In this document: in pieces, positions 46,370 to 56,527 of the stretch
Layout: each line of letters starts with the position of its first letter
Position numbering within the stretch: the stretch's first letter is position 1
From: Tetranychus cinnabarinus
Lineage: Eukaryota; Arthropoda; Arachnida; Trombidiformes; Tetranychidae
Assembly: GCA_022266195.1 (NCBI GenBank)
Contig: WHVY01000002.1
Span: forward strand, 7,703,001-7,767,000
Length of the DNA stretch: 64,000 nucleotides
Reading direction: 5' to 3'
The notes under the pieces: model-generated
Database searches by the model: none
The model's input: the letters and a program-made list of their open reading frames with translations, nothing else
What the model was told of the DNA's origin: nothing
Made by a program: the position numbers and the translations under genes

Positions 46370-47147
46370 AGAACCTTATCTTCCAAAGCTGAAAGGTCTC
46401 TTTCAATTCCTTCGTGCTTTCTTTGTAAAGCTTGAACACTTACTAAATCTCTACCATAGTCATCAGAAGATATAACTAGATCTTTTTTAAGAATCCAGGA
46501 AATAGTTTCATTAGCATCTCTGTTGAATATTTGAATCTCATGTGCACCGGCAAGTTTTTTTGACGAGCTGAAGTCAAATGTTTCCAAGCTTCCTCGACTT
46601 CGGTTCGACGTCTAATGATAATTTCGTGGTCAGGATGGTTTTCACGAACCAGTTTATCTGCTTGTAACTTCTTGCACTCGAAATTCCTGGCTTGCCATTT
46701 CTTTTTGAAATTCATCAAATTTCCTTTGGAGCACCTCAACATGTTCCAAGTCTTGTCCCATCTCATCAGAGGTAACAAATGGTTCTTTATCATTGATCCA
46801 GAACATAACTTCATCACATTGTCGATTGAATTGCTGAAGCACAAGAGCTTGTTGAAGTTTTACTCCTTTTGATGTTTTTGAATTTTAGCCTGTAAATTTG
46901 TTGGATCTTTGTACGATTCATCTGAAGCAGTTTGTAATTTTTCCAATATCCACGATTCAAGTTCATCTGCATCTCTTTTGAAATATTGAAATCTCTTTGA
47001 ATCTTCTAATAAACTTCTCTTTTCTTTAGCTTCTTCCTTGAATCTTTGATATCTTCCAAGAACTTGGTCTCTTCTTTCCTGAATATCTTCAACAGTTTCC
47101 AATATTTTGATTTCTTTGGTAGTAACACTAGATGTAGAGGTATCCAT
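46370..47147 (-). pseudogene. alpha-spectrin 5' pseudogene (best-preserved copy)
   Basis: Starts with an ATG at 47147 and reads KEIKILETVEDIQERRDQVL, FQYFKRDADELESWILEKL and YKDPTNLQAKIQKHQ, the start of arthropod alpha-spectrin. It then jumps, losing about 60-80 residues, to KLQQALVLQQFNRQCDEVMF, WINDKEPFVTSDEMGQDLEH, and after a frame change to LAGAHEIQIFNRDANE and YGRDLVSVQALQRKHEGIER. Frameshifts, a deleted stretch and no introns make it a broken partial copy; the working gene must be elsewhere. It is the template from which the decayed pieces in the other spacers can be recognised. Confidence 0.85.
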
Positions 47148-47617
47148 GGTGTATTTAAGATTGTCCTAGTTCTTAAGCTGGATAGTAAACAATGATGATT
47201 AAATGATGAAAGTATGAAGACAAATGCAATACCAAACCCAGAAAAAAAGGCTAGGCAGGGTGACAGAAAAACTAGAACAGTTGAAACCTAAAAACAAAAA
47301 CAATTAAAAACATGAATTATAAACATGAAAACAATCCAAAGCATCAAGATAGAAAGCAATATTAATTACGGTTAAAAAATAACTTACTTTACACTTTTAA
47401 TTTGATTAATATCAACAAAACACATGAAATAAAAAGAGATGACTGTTTAAAAACACAGTCTATGTATGAATTAAATGATATCAAACTAACATCTCAATGT
47501 ATCCATTCGAACATCGATCTCTCCTTTATACTCATTTGAGAGTAATCAACCTGTGTATTACGGGTAAATCCGTGAACCAACCCTGCAAAATTCGTTGACT
47601 TTCCGCTTCTGCAAAAA

Positions 47618-47679
47618 TGGTACATTCATAAGAGCAACAATAATTACTGTATTACATTGTCATTCTTATGGTTGTATCA
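47618..47679 (+). ncRNA. hairpin H27, 62 bp
   Basis: tacattcataagag / (c)attcttatggttgta. Confidence 0.4.
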
Positions 47680-47983
47680 ATCTTGAAAAGACTTCAGATA
47701 ATCGAAACGTTTATAAAAATGTTTTAAAGAGACGTTCTTTTCTTAGACCAGCCTTTTAACAAAAAAGACAAACCCTATTTCACCCAAAAAATTCCCCTAT
47801 GTTGTACATTGCCATTTATATAAGCACTTGAATCTGGCAGAGACTTTGTACAATCAAATCGAATCCATCAAAATTCATACATTACTCAGAAAATCTCTTT
47901 CAGTTAAGTTATTCACAAACTTTTCATCTGGAAAGTTGTAGCTCGTGCATCAATTTCAGTTTGATTTTGTTGGTTAATAAAAA

Positions 47984-48190
47984 CTATGATTGATTACCAA
48001 AACGATCCTCTAGTTTAATGAACAACACTTCCAAGTGTATAAATGAAACAAGACACTCATGAGTTAATGCATTATTGATATTCACAATGATATTTTTATT
48101 ATGCTTTTTGTTAATCATTTCCTTATCCATATTAAATGCTGTCATTAGTGAACAAACGGATTGACGAGTAATCAACTGCAGAATTAACTT
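47984..48190 (-). other. conserved unexplained ORF block, copy 2
   Basis: SVCSLMTAFNMDKEMINKKH, open over 60 codons. Compared with 20985-21200, most differences are conservative (K/T, I/M, S/N, A/D). Confidence 0.3.
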
Positions 48191-48326
48191 TAATATCTTA
48201 CCCCTTTTATAACAAGAGAATCACTTTGACCAGCATTAGTAAGATAAGCTCGCTGTATAGCTATCCAAGTGTAACAAAATATCACGGTTTTTATCAGCAC
48301 TGTGATCGCTTTCCGCTTCTAAAAAA

Positions 48327-48388
48327 TGGTACAGTCTCAGCTGTGGCAAAAATTATTGTATTACATTGTCATAGCTACAGATGTATCA
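48327..48388 (+). ncRNA. hairpin H28, 62 bp
   Basis: Twin of H21 (ctcagctgtggc / gtcatagctacag). Confidence 0.35.
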
Positions 48389-48529
48389 ATCTTGAAGCGA
48401 CCTTACAGAATCGAATCGTTTGTAATGAATTAATCAGACGGTATATGATAACCATAACGATAAGAACAGGATAAAGTTGATGTACTTCTTGACCTAAAAT
48501 GAGAACGCTGAACGCTGAAATACTTACAA

Positions 48530-48601
48530 GATTCTAGCATCCGTATGAGTGGCAAATAATTATTATAGTAATATTCTGTCACTCATACGGCTGTCTGAAT
48601 C
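48530..48601 (+). ncRNA. hairpin H29 (class II)
   Basis: gattc/gaatc, cgtatgagtggca / tgtcactcatacg. Confidence 0.45.
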
Positions 48602-48839
48602 CTGCAGAAACATTCTTTTCTTTCATCGGCTTTGCTCGACTTTCCACAACTAGATGCAATTCCTGAGTACTTAGCTTGAATCTTGTCTCTATGATATGAA
48701 TGAAGTTAACATGAGCATTTTACCAGAATCATCTGCTGCATTGAAGCTTTCCGCTCGAGCCTGGATATCTCCTTTAGGCTCATTTGAGAGAGTAAGCAAT
48801 TTTTCGCCATTAAGATCGTCTTTCGCTTTTGTAAAATTT

Positions 48840-48896
48840 GCGCAGTCATAAGAGCGGCAATAATTACTGTATTACATGGCCATTCTTATGGCTGCG
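48840..48896 (+). ncRNA. hairpin H30
   Basis: gcgcagtcataagagcggc / ggccattcttatggctgcg; the outer pair changed to gcg/cgc, compensated. Confidence 0.45.
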
Positions 48897-49007
48897 TAAA
48901 TCTCGAAAAGGACTCAGGCAATCGAAACGATTACTCACATCTATCTAAATCCATGAATCACCCCTGCAAAATTCGTTTATTTTTCGTTTATGTCGCTTTC
49001 CGCTTTT

Positions 49008-49045
49008 GCAAAAATGATGCATTCATATGAGTGTCAATAATTACC
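49008..49045 (+). ncRNA. half hairpin H31 (left arm only)
   Basis: tgatgcattcatatgagtgt then the family 3' flank; the right arm is deleted. Confidence 0.25.
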
Positions 49046-49319
49046 CAGATAGTCCTCAGATAATCGAAATGGTTATGAGATCATCTGATTGCAGAGAGAT
49101 CGGTTTCAATTTTCTTGGCATTAAAATCCGCCAATAATTGATGAAGAAGTTAATTTTCATCAAAAATTTCATTAGCTTTTGCAATTATCAACAATTCTGG
49201 TAGCACAGCTTGAATTTTGTTTTTGTAAAGTTCACATATTGGATCACAAGGACACACACTAGAGATGAAAAATGGTTATTAAGAGGTTTACATACAGTTT
49301 TTAAGATAATAGTTTTGAG

Positions 49320-49640
49320 GGTCAATAAAATAGAGATGATTAAATGATGAAAGGATTAATACGAGTGTGAGCGCTAGAAATAGAGTAAAACAAAAAATAA
49401 AAGGAAATGGAAGTTGCAAGCGAATTTAAATGTTACTCTTTCATTGAAAAGTAATGATGTTGCTAAAGAGAAGTACAAAGTAAGCAAAGAGTTAATCTTT
49501 TGATGTATTAGTCGATTTTGATGAGATAGATTAGATAATAAAGTAACCTAAGAGTTAAAAGATGAGTGGAACTGCTTGATTAGTGCAAAATTGCTAATAA
49601 TGACTTTTCCTTAATCAATCGTTTTAAGTTTGATCTGATC
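49320..49640 (-). repeat. block-B repeat, copy 6
   Basis: Same block as 22200-22500. Confidence 0.5.
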
Positions 49641-50170
49641 CCATGAGTTTTTTAGATTCAAATCTGCAGTTGCTGCAATTTCACTTTGCAATAAAAATAT
49701 CGATATCGAAAAGACTTGTTATCGTTCATTACTAGTGTTAACAGCTTCTCTGACTATTACTTTTACACTAAACAATGGAATACTTGATAAGCTTTACAGG
49801 ATTCTTAAAGGCAAATCGCTCGGTTATGTCCAAGCTCCATAGATTTCAATTTTATTTATCAATTCTGGCCGCTCTACCTGAATTTTGTTGAGCAAGACAC
49901 TCACATTTCACCAACTTTAGCTCTCAGCTTTCCCAATTAAATAAAATTTCGAGTGCTTACCTTGCATTTTTTTAATCAAGATGAAGTTCACACAATCTGT
50001 GCCTGATGAGCCACTTGTCCTGAGACGTCGCTTTTATCATAGTAAGCAGAAAATATTAGATAATCATAGTGATAAGACCAGAATAAACTTGGTGCTGATT
50101 GGCCTAAATTAAATTAACAAGAAAATTATCACGAACTTCATCATCATGTCGCTTTCCGCTTCTGCAAAAA

Positions 50171-50232
50171 TAATGCATTCGTAACTGTCGCAATAACTAT
50201 TGTATTACATTGCCATAGTTACGGGTGCGTCA
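50171..50232 (+). ncRNA. hairpin H32, 62 bp
   Basis: cgtaactg / (c)atagttacg; twin of H9. Confidence 0.4.
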
Positions 50233-50415
50233 ATCTTGAAAAGACCTTGGACAATCGAATCGGTTATAAAGATGTGCGTCAAAGATCAGTCTAAATTCAT
50301 ACATTTCTCATGCAAAATACAATTACTTTTCAACAATCAGAGAGTTCTTCCCATTCGAGTGAATAAGTGATTCATCACGAACTTTATCAGAATCATGATC
50401 GCTTCTGAAAAATTT

Positions 50416-50477
50416 GTACAATCATAAGAGCGGCAATAACTATTGCATTGTATTATATTTTCATTCATATGGTTGTA
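50416..50477 (+). ncRNA. hairpin H33, decayed
   Basis: acaatcataagag / cattcatatggttgt. Confidence 0.3.
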
Positions 50478-50657
50478 TAGATATTGAAAAGACTTCAGAC
50501 AATCGAAACGGTTATACAAACCTGTCTAAATCCATGAATCGCTCCTGCGAAATTTGTCTATTTTCCATGATTGAAGAAAAGAATTATTCTCATTCGAGAA
50601 AATGATTAATTTTTGACGAACTTCATCAGCTTATGTCGCTTTCTGCTTCTGCAAAAA

Positions 50658-50719
50658 TGGCACAATCATAACTGTCGCAACAATTATTGTATTACATTGC
50701 CATAGTTATGGTTGTGTCA
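50658..50719 (+). ncRNA. hairpin H34, 62 bp
   Basis: ggcacaatcataactg / (c)atagttatggttgtgtc; changed at several stem positions from H12, still paired. Confidence 0.5.
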
Positions 50720-50915
50720 GTTTTGAGAAGACCTCAGACAAACAGTTATCCAGTTTGTCTAAATCCATTCACTTGTATTCCCAAAACTCAAGAAAGAGTT
50801 CTTCTCATTTGAGCGAGTAATCAATTTATCACGAACTTCATCATAATTATGATTAGCATCTCTGTTAAACATTTGAACCGTGCGTGTACCAGCAACGCTG
50901 AATTGGTAATTACAA

Positions 50916-50987
50916 GATTCTAGCATCCGTATGAGTGGCAAATAATTATTATAGCAATATTCTGCCACTCATACGGCTGTCTGAATC
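50916..50987 (+). ncRNA. hairpin H35 (class II)
   Basis: gattc/gaatc ends, cgtatgagtggca / tgccactcatacg perfect. Confidence 0.5.
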
Positions 50988-51227
50988 CTGCAGAAACATT
51001 CTTTTCTTTCATCGGCTTTTGCTCGACTTTCCACAACTAGATGCAATTCCTGAGTGCTTAGCTTGAATCTTGTCTCTATGATATGAATGAAGTTAACATG
51101 AGCATTTTACCATTTTACATCTGCTGCATTGAAGCTTTCCGTTCGAGCCTCGATATCTCCTTTATGCTCATTTGAGAGAGTAAGCAATTTTTCGCTATTA
51201 AGATCGTTTTTCGCTTTTGTAAAATTT

Positions 51228-51284
51228 GCGCAGTCATAAGAGCGGCAATAAGCACTGTATTACATGGCCATTCTTATGGCTGCG
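51228..51284 (+). ncRNA. hairpin H36
   Basis: Twin of H30 with gcg/cgc outer pair. Confidence 0.45.
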
Positions 51285-51402
51285 TAAATCTCGAAAAGGA
51301 CTCAGGCAATCGAAACGATTACTCACATCTATATAAATCCATGAATCACCCCTGCAAAATTCGTTTATTTTTCGTTTATATTGCTTTCTGCTTCTGCAAA
51401 AA

Positions 51403-51464
51403 TGGTGCAATCGTAAGAGTCGCAATAATTATTGTATTACATTGCCATTCTTACGGTTGCATCA
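51403..51464 (+). ncRNA. hairpin H37, 62 bp
   Basis: tggtgcaatcgtaagagtcg / tgccattcttacggttgcat(ca). The third stem position is A-T here, G-C in H3 and T.G in H8. Confidence 0.5.
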
Positions 51465-51589
51465 ATCTTGATAAGACCTTTGACAATCGAAACAGTTGTA
51501 AAGATCTTTCTAAATCCATTCACTTATATTCCCATAACTCGAAAAGAGAGTTCTTCTTATTTGCAAAAAGTAATCAATTTATCACGAAC

Positions 51590-51950
51590 TTGGGATCAGC
51601 ATCTCTGTTAAATATTTGAATCTCTTGTGCCCCGGCAAATTTTGTTGACGAACTGACATCAAGTATTTCAACCATCTTCGCCTTTCGTTGTACGTCTTAT
51701 AATACCTTCAAGTGGTTTTCAGCATCCAGTTTACTCGCTTGCTTTGTAACTTGGTGAGCTCAAAATTCCAGGCTTGAGATAGAAATTCATCACATTTCCT
51801 TCTTAGCACTTCAATATATCCCAAGTACTTACCCAGCACATCAGCGGTAACAAATGGTTTTTGTCATTGAACCAGAACAGGAATTGATCAAATTGTCCAA
51901 TTGCACAAGCACAGGAATTTGTTTGAGCTCTAGGCCTTTCGTAACTAACT
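51590..51950 (-). pseudogene. decayed alpha-spectrin fragment
   Basis: atcagcatctctgttaaat through aacaaatggtttttgtc, homologous to 46510-46790, followed by block B. Confidence 0.5.
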
Positions 51951-51959
51951 TGAAAAGGC

Positions 51960-52190
51960 TAACTTGGAGACGATTTAATGATGAAAGGATAAGGACGAGT
52001 ACAATATAAGAAATGGAGTAAAACCAGGAAATAAAGAAAATGAAATTTGCAAGGGAATTTAAAAGTTACTCTTTGATTGTAAAGTAATGATGTTGCAAAA
52101 GAGAAGTACGAAGTAAGCAAAGAGTTAATCTTTGAATGTATTAGTTGATAGTAAGGTATTAATAGATAGTAAAGTAACCAAAGAGTAATA
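51960..52190 (-). repeat. block-B repeat, copy 7
   Basis: Same block as 22200-22500; its right neighbour 52330-52560 matches 34850-35060. Confidence 0.5.
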
Positions 52191-53006
52191 AAAAGAATGG
52201 ACCTTGAAAAAGTTTAGTTGCCATGGTAGGTGAGGTTGATCAAAGCAGAGAGTGCTCACTTCAAAAGCAAACGTCCCTGAAAGAAAATGAAACCTGAATC
52301 AATGAAAAAACAGAAATGAACGTGAAAATTATCAGGATGATGTAACATTAAAGTTTCAAATCTAATGCGCACTTCATTAGTACAACATGACATCTACTTG
52401 ATGAACCTGAAATTTTAGTTTTGCATTTAAAATAAAATCCATCATTGAAACGGAAACATTTTCTGAATATCATCTTTCATTATAAATGAATAAATCATAC
52501 TTAGACAGATCGTGAAAATAGTAGTTGAAACCAAACGATTAAACCAAATTTTATAATCCAATGAATTCCAAGTGATTTGAAAACAACAGAGTTGGTAACA
52601 AATATTGCTAACTCTTCAAAATATTGTTAATTCTTAAAAATAAGTTCCAGGTTAGGTAATGATGATGATGAAGATAAAGATGAAACATTGTATATGAAGC
52701 AATCCAAGTTGGAAGTGTAAACATGATTTATATTGAACTGAACAAAAAAATGTTGATTACTTTAACGACCATTTCAAATGAATCAAATTAACCACACTAG
52801 AGATTTGTTTTATCAATCAATAAAAATAGCAATAAAAAGACGTTTCGAAATGACAATTGATATCTTTTGCTTTACTCTTAAAGATAAAATCTTTGTCTCT
52901 CCAGATGAGCACATAAGGGGCTAACCATTAATTAAAAATCCATTGAAAAATGAAGAGTCGATCCCTCACCATCAGTTGACGTAAGCAAAAAGTGTGTACA
53001 ATACTG

Positions 53007-53039
53007 ATCAAAGAGTAAGAGTCTACATTACTCTTTGAT
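53007..53039. repeat. short perfect hairpin upstream of the transporter gene
   Basis: tcaaagagtaa / ttactctttga with a 9-11 nt loop, ~160 bp before the ATG at 53200. The same ttactctttgat word is common in block B. Confidence 0.4.
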
Positions 53040-53199
53040 ACTGATAGCTAACTGTTGCAAGAGCAGTTATTTTGAAATAATGATTTATTTGTCTTGGTGA
53101 TAATAATGGTGGAAAATATGAAATAATATTTTATTGAAAAGCAAAGTTTCATTTCATTTTATCTCTTTTCATTTTAAGTTTCTTTACTCCGGCCACAAA

Positions 53200-54932
53200 A
53201 TGAATGCCTTTTTTTCCTATCTTCATTTAATGAAATTTGATTTTTGTATTTTCATTTTCTTTTCTTCATCTGTTATTCAAGACATGATTATGACTCAATT
53301 AGTCGAAGATAAAGTGTGCTTAAATCATCTTAAATTGGACGACAGTTTTTGTGCAAACTTTACATCTTATCCTGATTCAAGTGAAACTCAAGAGATACTT
53401 CGAGTTGCCAATTCGTTTAAGAACTGGCAATTTGTTTTCCACAGCATTCCATCTTTGATAATGTCCTTTTTCATTGGCTATTGGCTTGGAAATTATCCGA
53501 AACACTTCAAGATTTTCATCATTCCAGTCTTTATTGGGTGCATTTTCAAGACTCTTGTAGTGTTGATCAACCTTTTCATGTTCACTGCTCGTAAGCATTA
53601 CAAAAGATTACAAAATTTTCCTTTTCAATGAAACTGTATTATTTATCGGATAGCATGGTGGGCTTTGCTGATAGCAGATTCACTTTATTCCTTCTGTGGC
53701 GGTGGATTCTTTTTATTCAGTGCCATTTATTCCTCAATTTCATGGGGAACACCAAGTCATCTTGTAATCGTGCGATTTGCTGTCATTGAATTTTTCGTCA
53801 AAATTGGTGAGAAGTTTAAAAATTGATTGGAACATGAATTTTCTGAAATTTGAAAATAGCTAGAGATTTGCTTCCACAATAAAATGTATGTAAATTCAAT
53901 TTTCAAATTGATATCGAATTTCAAAAATTTCCTGATTCACTTGTGTTGGAATTTGCTTTTACAGTAAAATTTATTAATTTTCATTTCCATACTTTTCTTT
54001 CAGCAATACTTGGCTCAAGTTATTCAAGTGGTTTGATTCTTGCAATGGACCCATGGATCGGCGGTCAGCGGAAAAATTTTGTCGGAGTTTTGTTGATCAA
54101 TTTGTCCATTTACTTGTTTGGATTGATTTATGCAATTTTCATGAAAACGAGTTTTATTGTTGATAAAAATCCTGAAAAAGATGATGCATCTTTTATTGAA
54201 GCTGTTAAGGATGTTTTCCGTCTATCAAGAGCCAAAAAATGTCTAACTATTTTCGCCATTAAAAGACCGAATCATGGTCGGCTTCGATTAATACTGCTGG
54301 TCACTTCAGGAGCAATTTGTAATGCAGCAATCAACAGTGAAGACAGTATTGCCTACCAGTTTGCCCAGCGTGTTTATGGACTGACTGAGGAATCTTATAC
54401 ATCGATGTTGACCCTTGTTTACATACCACTAGCTATTGCTACTCCAATTACGCCTTCGATTCTCAAACTTTTAGACCTTTCAGATTCAAGTATCGCTATT
54501 CTCGGATGTTTATCCTTGTCGATATTTTTCATTGTTAGAGGCATCTTTTTATCTCTCAAAGGCTACATTGCTGGATATGTTATGGGTACATTTGCACGAC
54601 TTTCAATGGTTGCTATTCGAAGTCTTATCCTATCTTCTGTCGATGCAACAGAATCGGCTCAGATTTTTACTCTATCCACTGCTTCTGAAGTGTTTGTTGG
54701 ATTAGCTGCTAATCTTATGTATACATCAGTATTCAGTTTAACAATTGCACATCAACCCGGAGCTGTGATGCTTTTGGTTGGTCTTATTATATTATTTCCA
54801 TTAGCTGTTAGCTGTTGGATAAGATTTGGACAAAAACAAGTGATACAATGTATTTCAAGTGACATTTACAGTGTAGAGACTCAATTAAGATCACAAAACG
54901 TGATTACTTTATCTGACCAAAAAACAACTTAG
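53200..54932 (+). CDS. SLC46/PCFT-like major facilitator transporter
   Basis: Three exons: 53200-53590, 53654-53806, 54004-54932 (introns 63 and 197 bp, GT/AG, phases consistent), about 490 aa. The first helix contains IQDMIMTQLVEDKVCLNH and is followed by a Cys-bearing extracellular loop (DDSFCANFTSYPDS). About a dozen hydrophobic segments follow, including WWALLIADSLYSFCGGGFF, LGSSYSSGLILAMDPWIGG and the C-terminal half TMs. This pattern fits the SLC46 family (proton-coupled folate transporter and relatives), plasma or lysosomal membrane solute carriers. The substrate cannot be deduced. A polypyrimidine tract ending tattcaag at about 53280 could be an alternative acceptor, so the first ~27 residues are less certain. 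In a region of decayed repeats this is an intact ordinary gene. Confidence 0.75.
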
Positions 54933-56527
54933 TTTTATTTTTAAAATACTTGATCGATGATCCAACTGGACTGATAATTACACTTGATTCACTCGACAAT
55001 AAATACAATATATAAAGTCAAAACATGAAATTTTTGCGTAAAAGTTGTGAACAAACCAACAGGATTCTAAGGAAAATTTACACTGTCTGAAAGTTTTGAT
55101 TAAACTACATCCATAAAATTAGTCATAGCATTATCGAAATTCAGGTTACTGAGAAATTCAAGTTTGAACAGGTGAAGAAAAAAATGCAGAATCCGTTTCA
55201 ATTGTCAAAATACAATGAGTACTATTGACTTTGAAAGAAAAGTTTTTTGTTTATTCAGGTTGATGATTTATTATTTCATTAGGAGGGCACCTTAATCCAT
55301 TTGGTTGGACTAACAAAGATGATTGATTGAAGAGGTTGTAATATAATTAACCTAGATGTAACACTTTCAGTCATTAGTAATGGTATTTAAAAGTTAACCC
55401 CTTCAATTGATGACATGAAAAAGCTAATTCGTAACCGTAGATCTGGTTAGACTTGAAAATGGTATAGTCTGCAAGTCCTAACTCTTTGTCAAACATCCTT
55501 TTTCACTTATTTGTATCGATTTAACATGAAATTTGCCGAATCAAATCTTACCATTATTTTACCTTCCCTAGTAAGAGGTTTATATTCATCCTTTTTGCTT
55601 GTACTAGTAAACCCTCGCTTGAGCCTTTGACCAATAAAGCTTTACTTTAAACCCTTTAAGTTATTAAAATATGATATTGTCAATGATGATAACTTTATTT
55701 CAAAGGGAGGAAAATCAAGGAATCAACTTTGGAGTCAAGTGCAGAATAAAGAGGCTTTTACAGGGTCTTGGGTGCTCTGACCACTAACCAATAAGGATGA
55801 CACTGAGTCCTCTTTGGGTATAACATATGCCGAACCTCAGTATATAATGACCTTAGTTCAGAAAACAGTCATTATCGGGGTTCTTGTTTCTCGAGCAACT
55901 AGAATTTTCGCCAAATTTCACAACTCAGAATTTTTTGTTATTTTTGTTCTAAAATCTGCACAGTTTGCTTTTATTATTAAGGTATGTTTTGAATCTATTT
56001 ATTACAAGCTGAGCCCCGATCATGACTGATCGTAAATTTCTTTTCACTGAATACAAAAAAATCCAATCCACATTTAAAGACTCAAATTATTGATGAAAAT
56101 CTATTGTCAATGAGAAAAAATAAAATAAAATTTGGTTCAACATATTTTTTACCTAACTCTTCGAAAAATGGTTTTACATATCCTTCTAAAACAATAAACC
56201 AACAATCAACCTGAACAACCAAAACATTTTTCCCCCAAAGTCAATGGTAAAAGATACGGATTCTGCATTTTTTCCCCTACCCTGTTTGAATGCTAATTTC
56301 TCAGGTACCTGAATTCCGATAAAGTTCAGACTATTTTTCGTGGATGTAGTTTGATCATGGCTTTCAGGCTGTAGAAAAAATTTCTTTAGAATCCTTTTAG
56401 TTTAGCCACAATCTTTACGCAAAAATTTCATGTTTTGACTTTATATATGGTATAGATTTAATTTTTAATTAATCTGATGTTTTTTGTTTACTCTTTTTTA
56501 AGGTTTAAGCTTTGAATGCTTTAAGAT
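54933..56527. other. transporter 3' flank, foldback element and zinc-finger gene upstream
   Basis: Mostly the foldback element (55008-56448). The remaining ~150 bp hold an aataaat signal near 54998 and, before 56528, an AT-rich leader. Confidence 0.5.
55008..56448. mobile_element. 1.44-kb foldback / long-TIR element
   Basis: atatataaagtcaaaacatg at the left end is matched in reverse complement at the right end (catgttttgactttatatat). Imperfect inverted arms continue about 250 bp on each side (aaatgcagaatccg / cggattctgcattt). The interior has no transposase. One end recurs as truncated copies at 35818-36180 and 42490-42880, beside M3 and M4. Confidence 0.7.

Larger units (their letters stand above)
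45900..53199. repeat. spectrin-derived hairpin array right of pair 4
   Basis: Holds the best spectrin copy (46370-47147), hairpins H26-H37, two block-B copies (49320-49640, 51960-52190) and the conserved ORF block at 47984. From about 52570 to 53199 the sequence is unique, with a small perfect hairpin (53007-53039) but no other feature. Confidence 0.65.

Noticed and set aside
17855..51475. Hairpin repeats as a CRISPR-like array
   Set aside because: Units are spaced irregularly (often 200-300 bp), lack unique spacers between identical repeats, and lie in eukaryotic DNA with introns.
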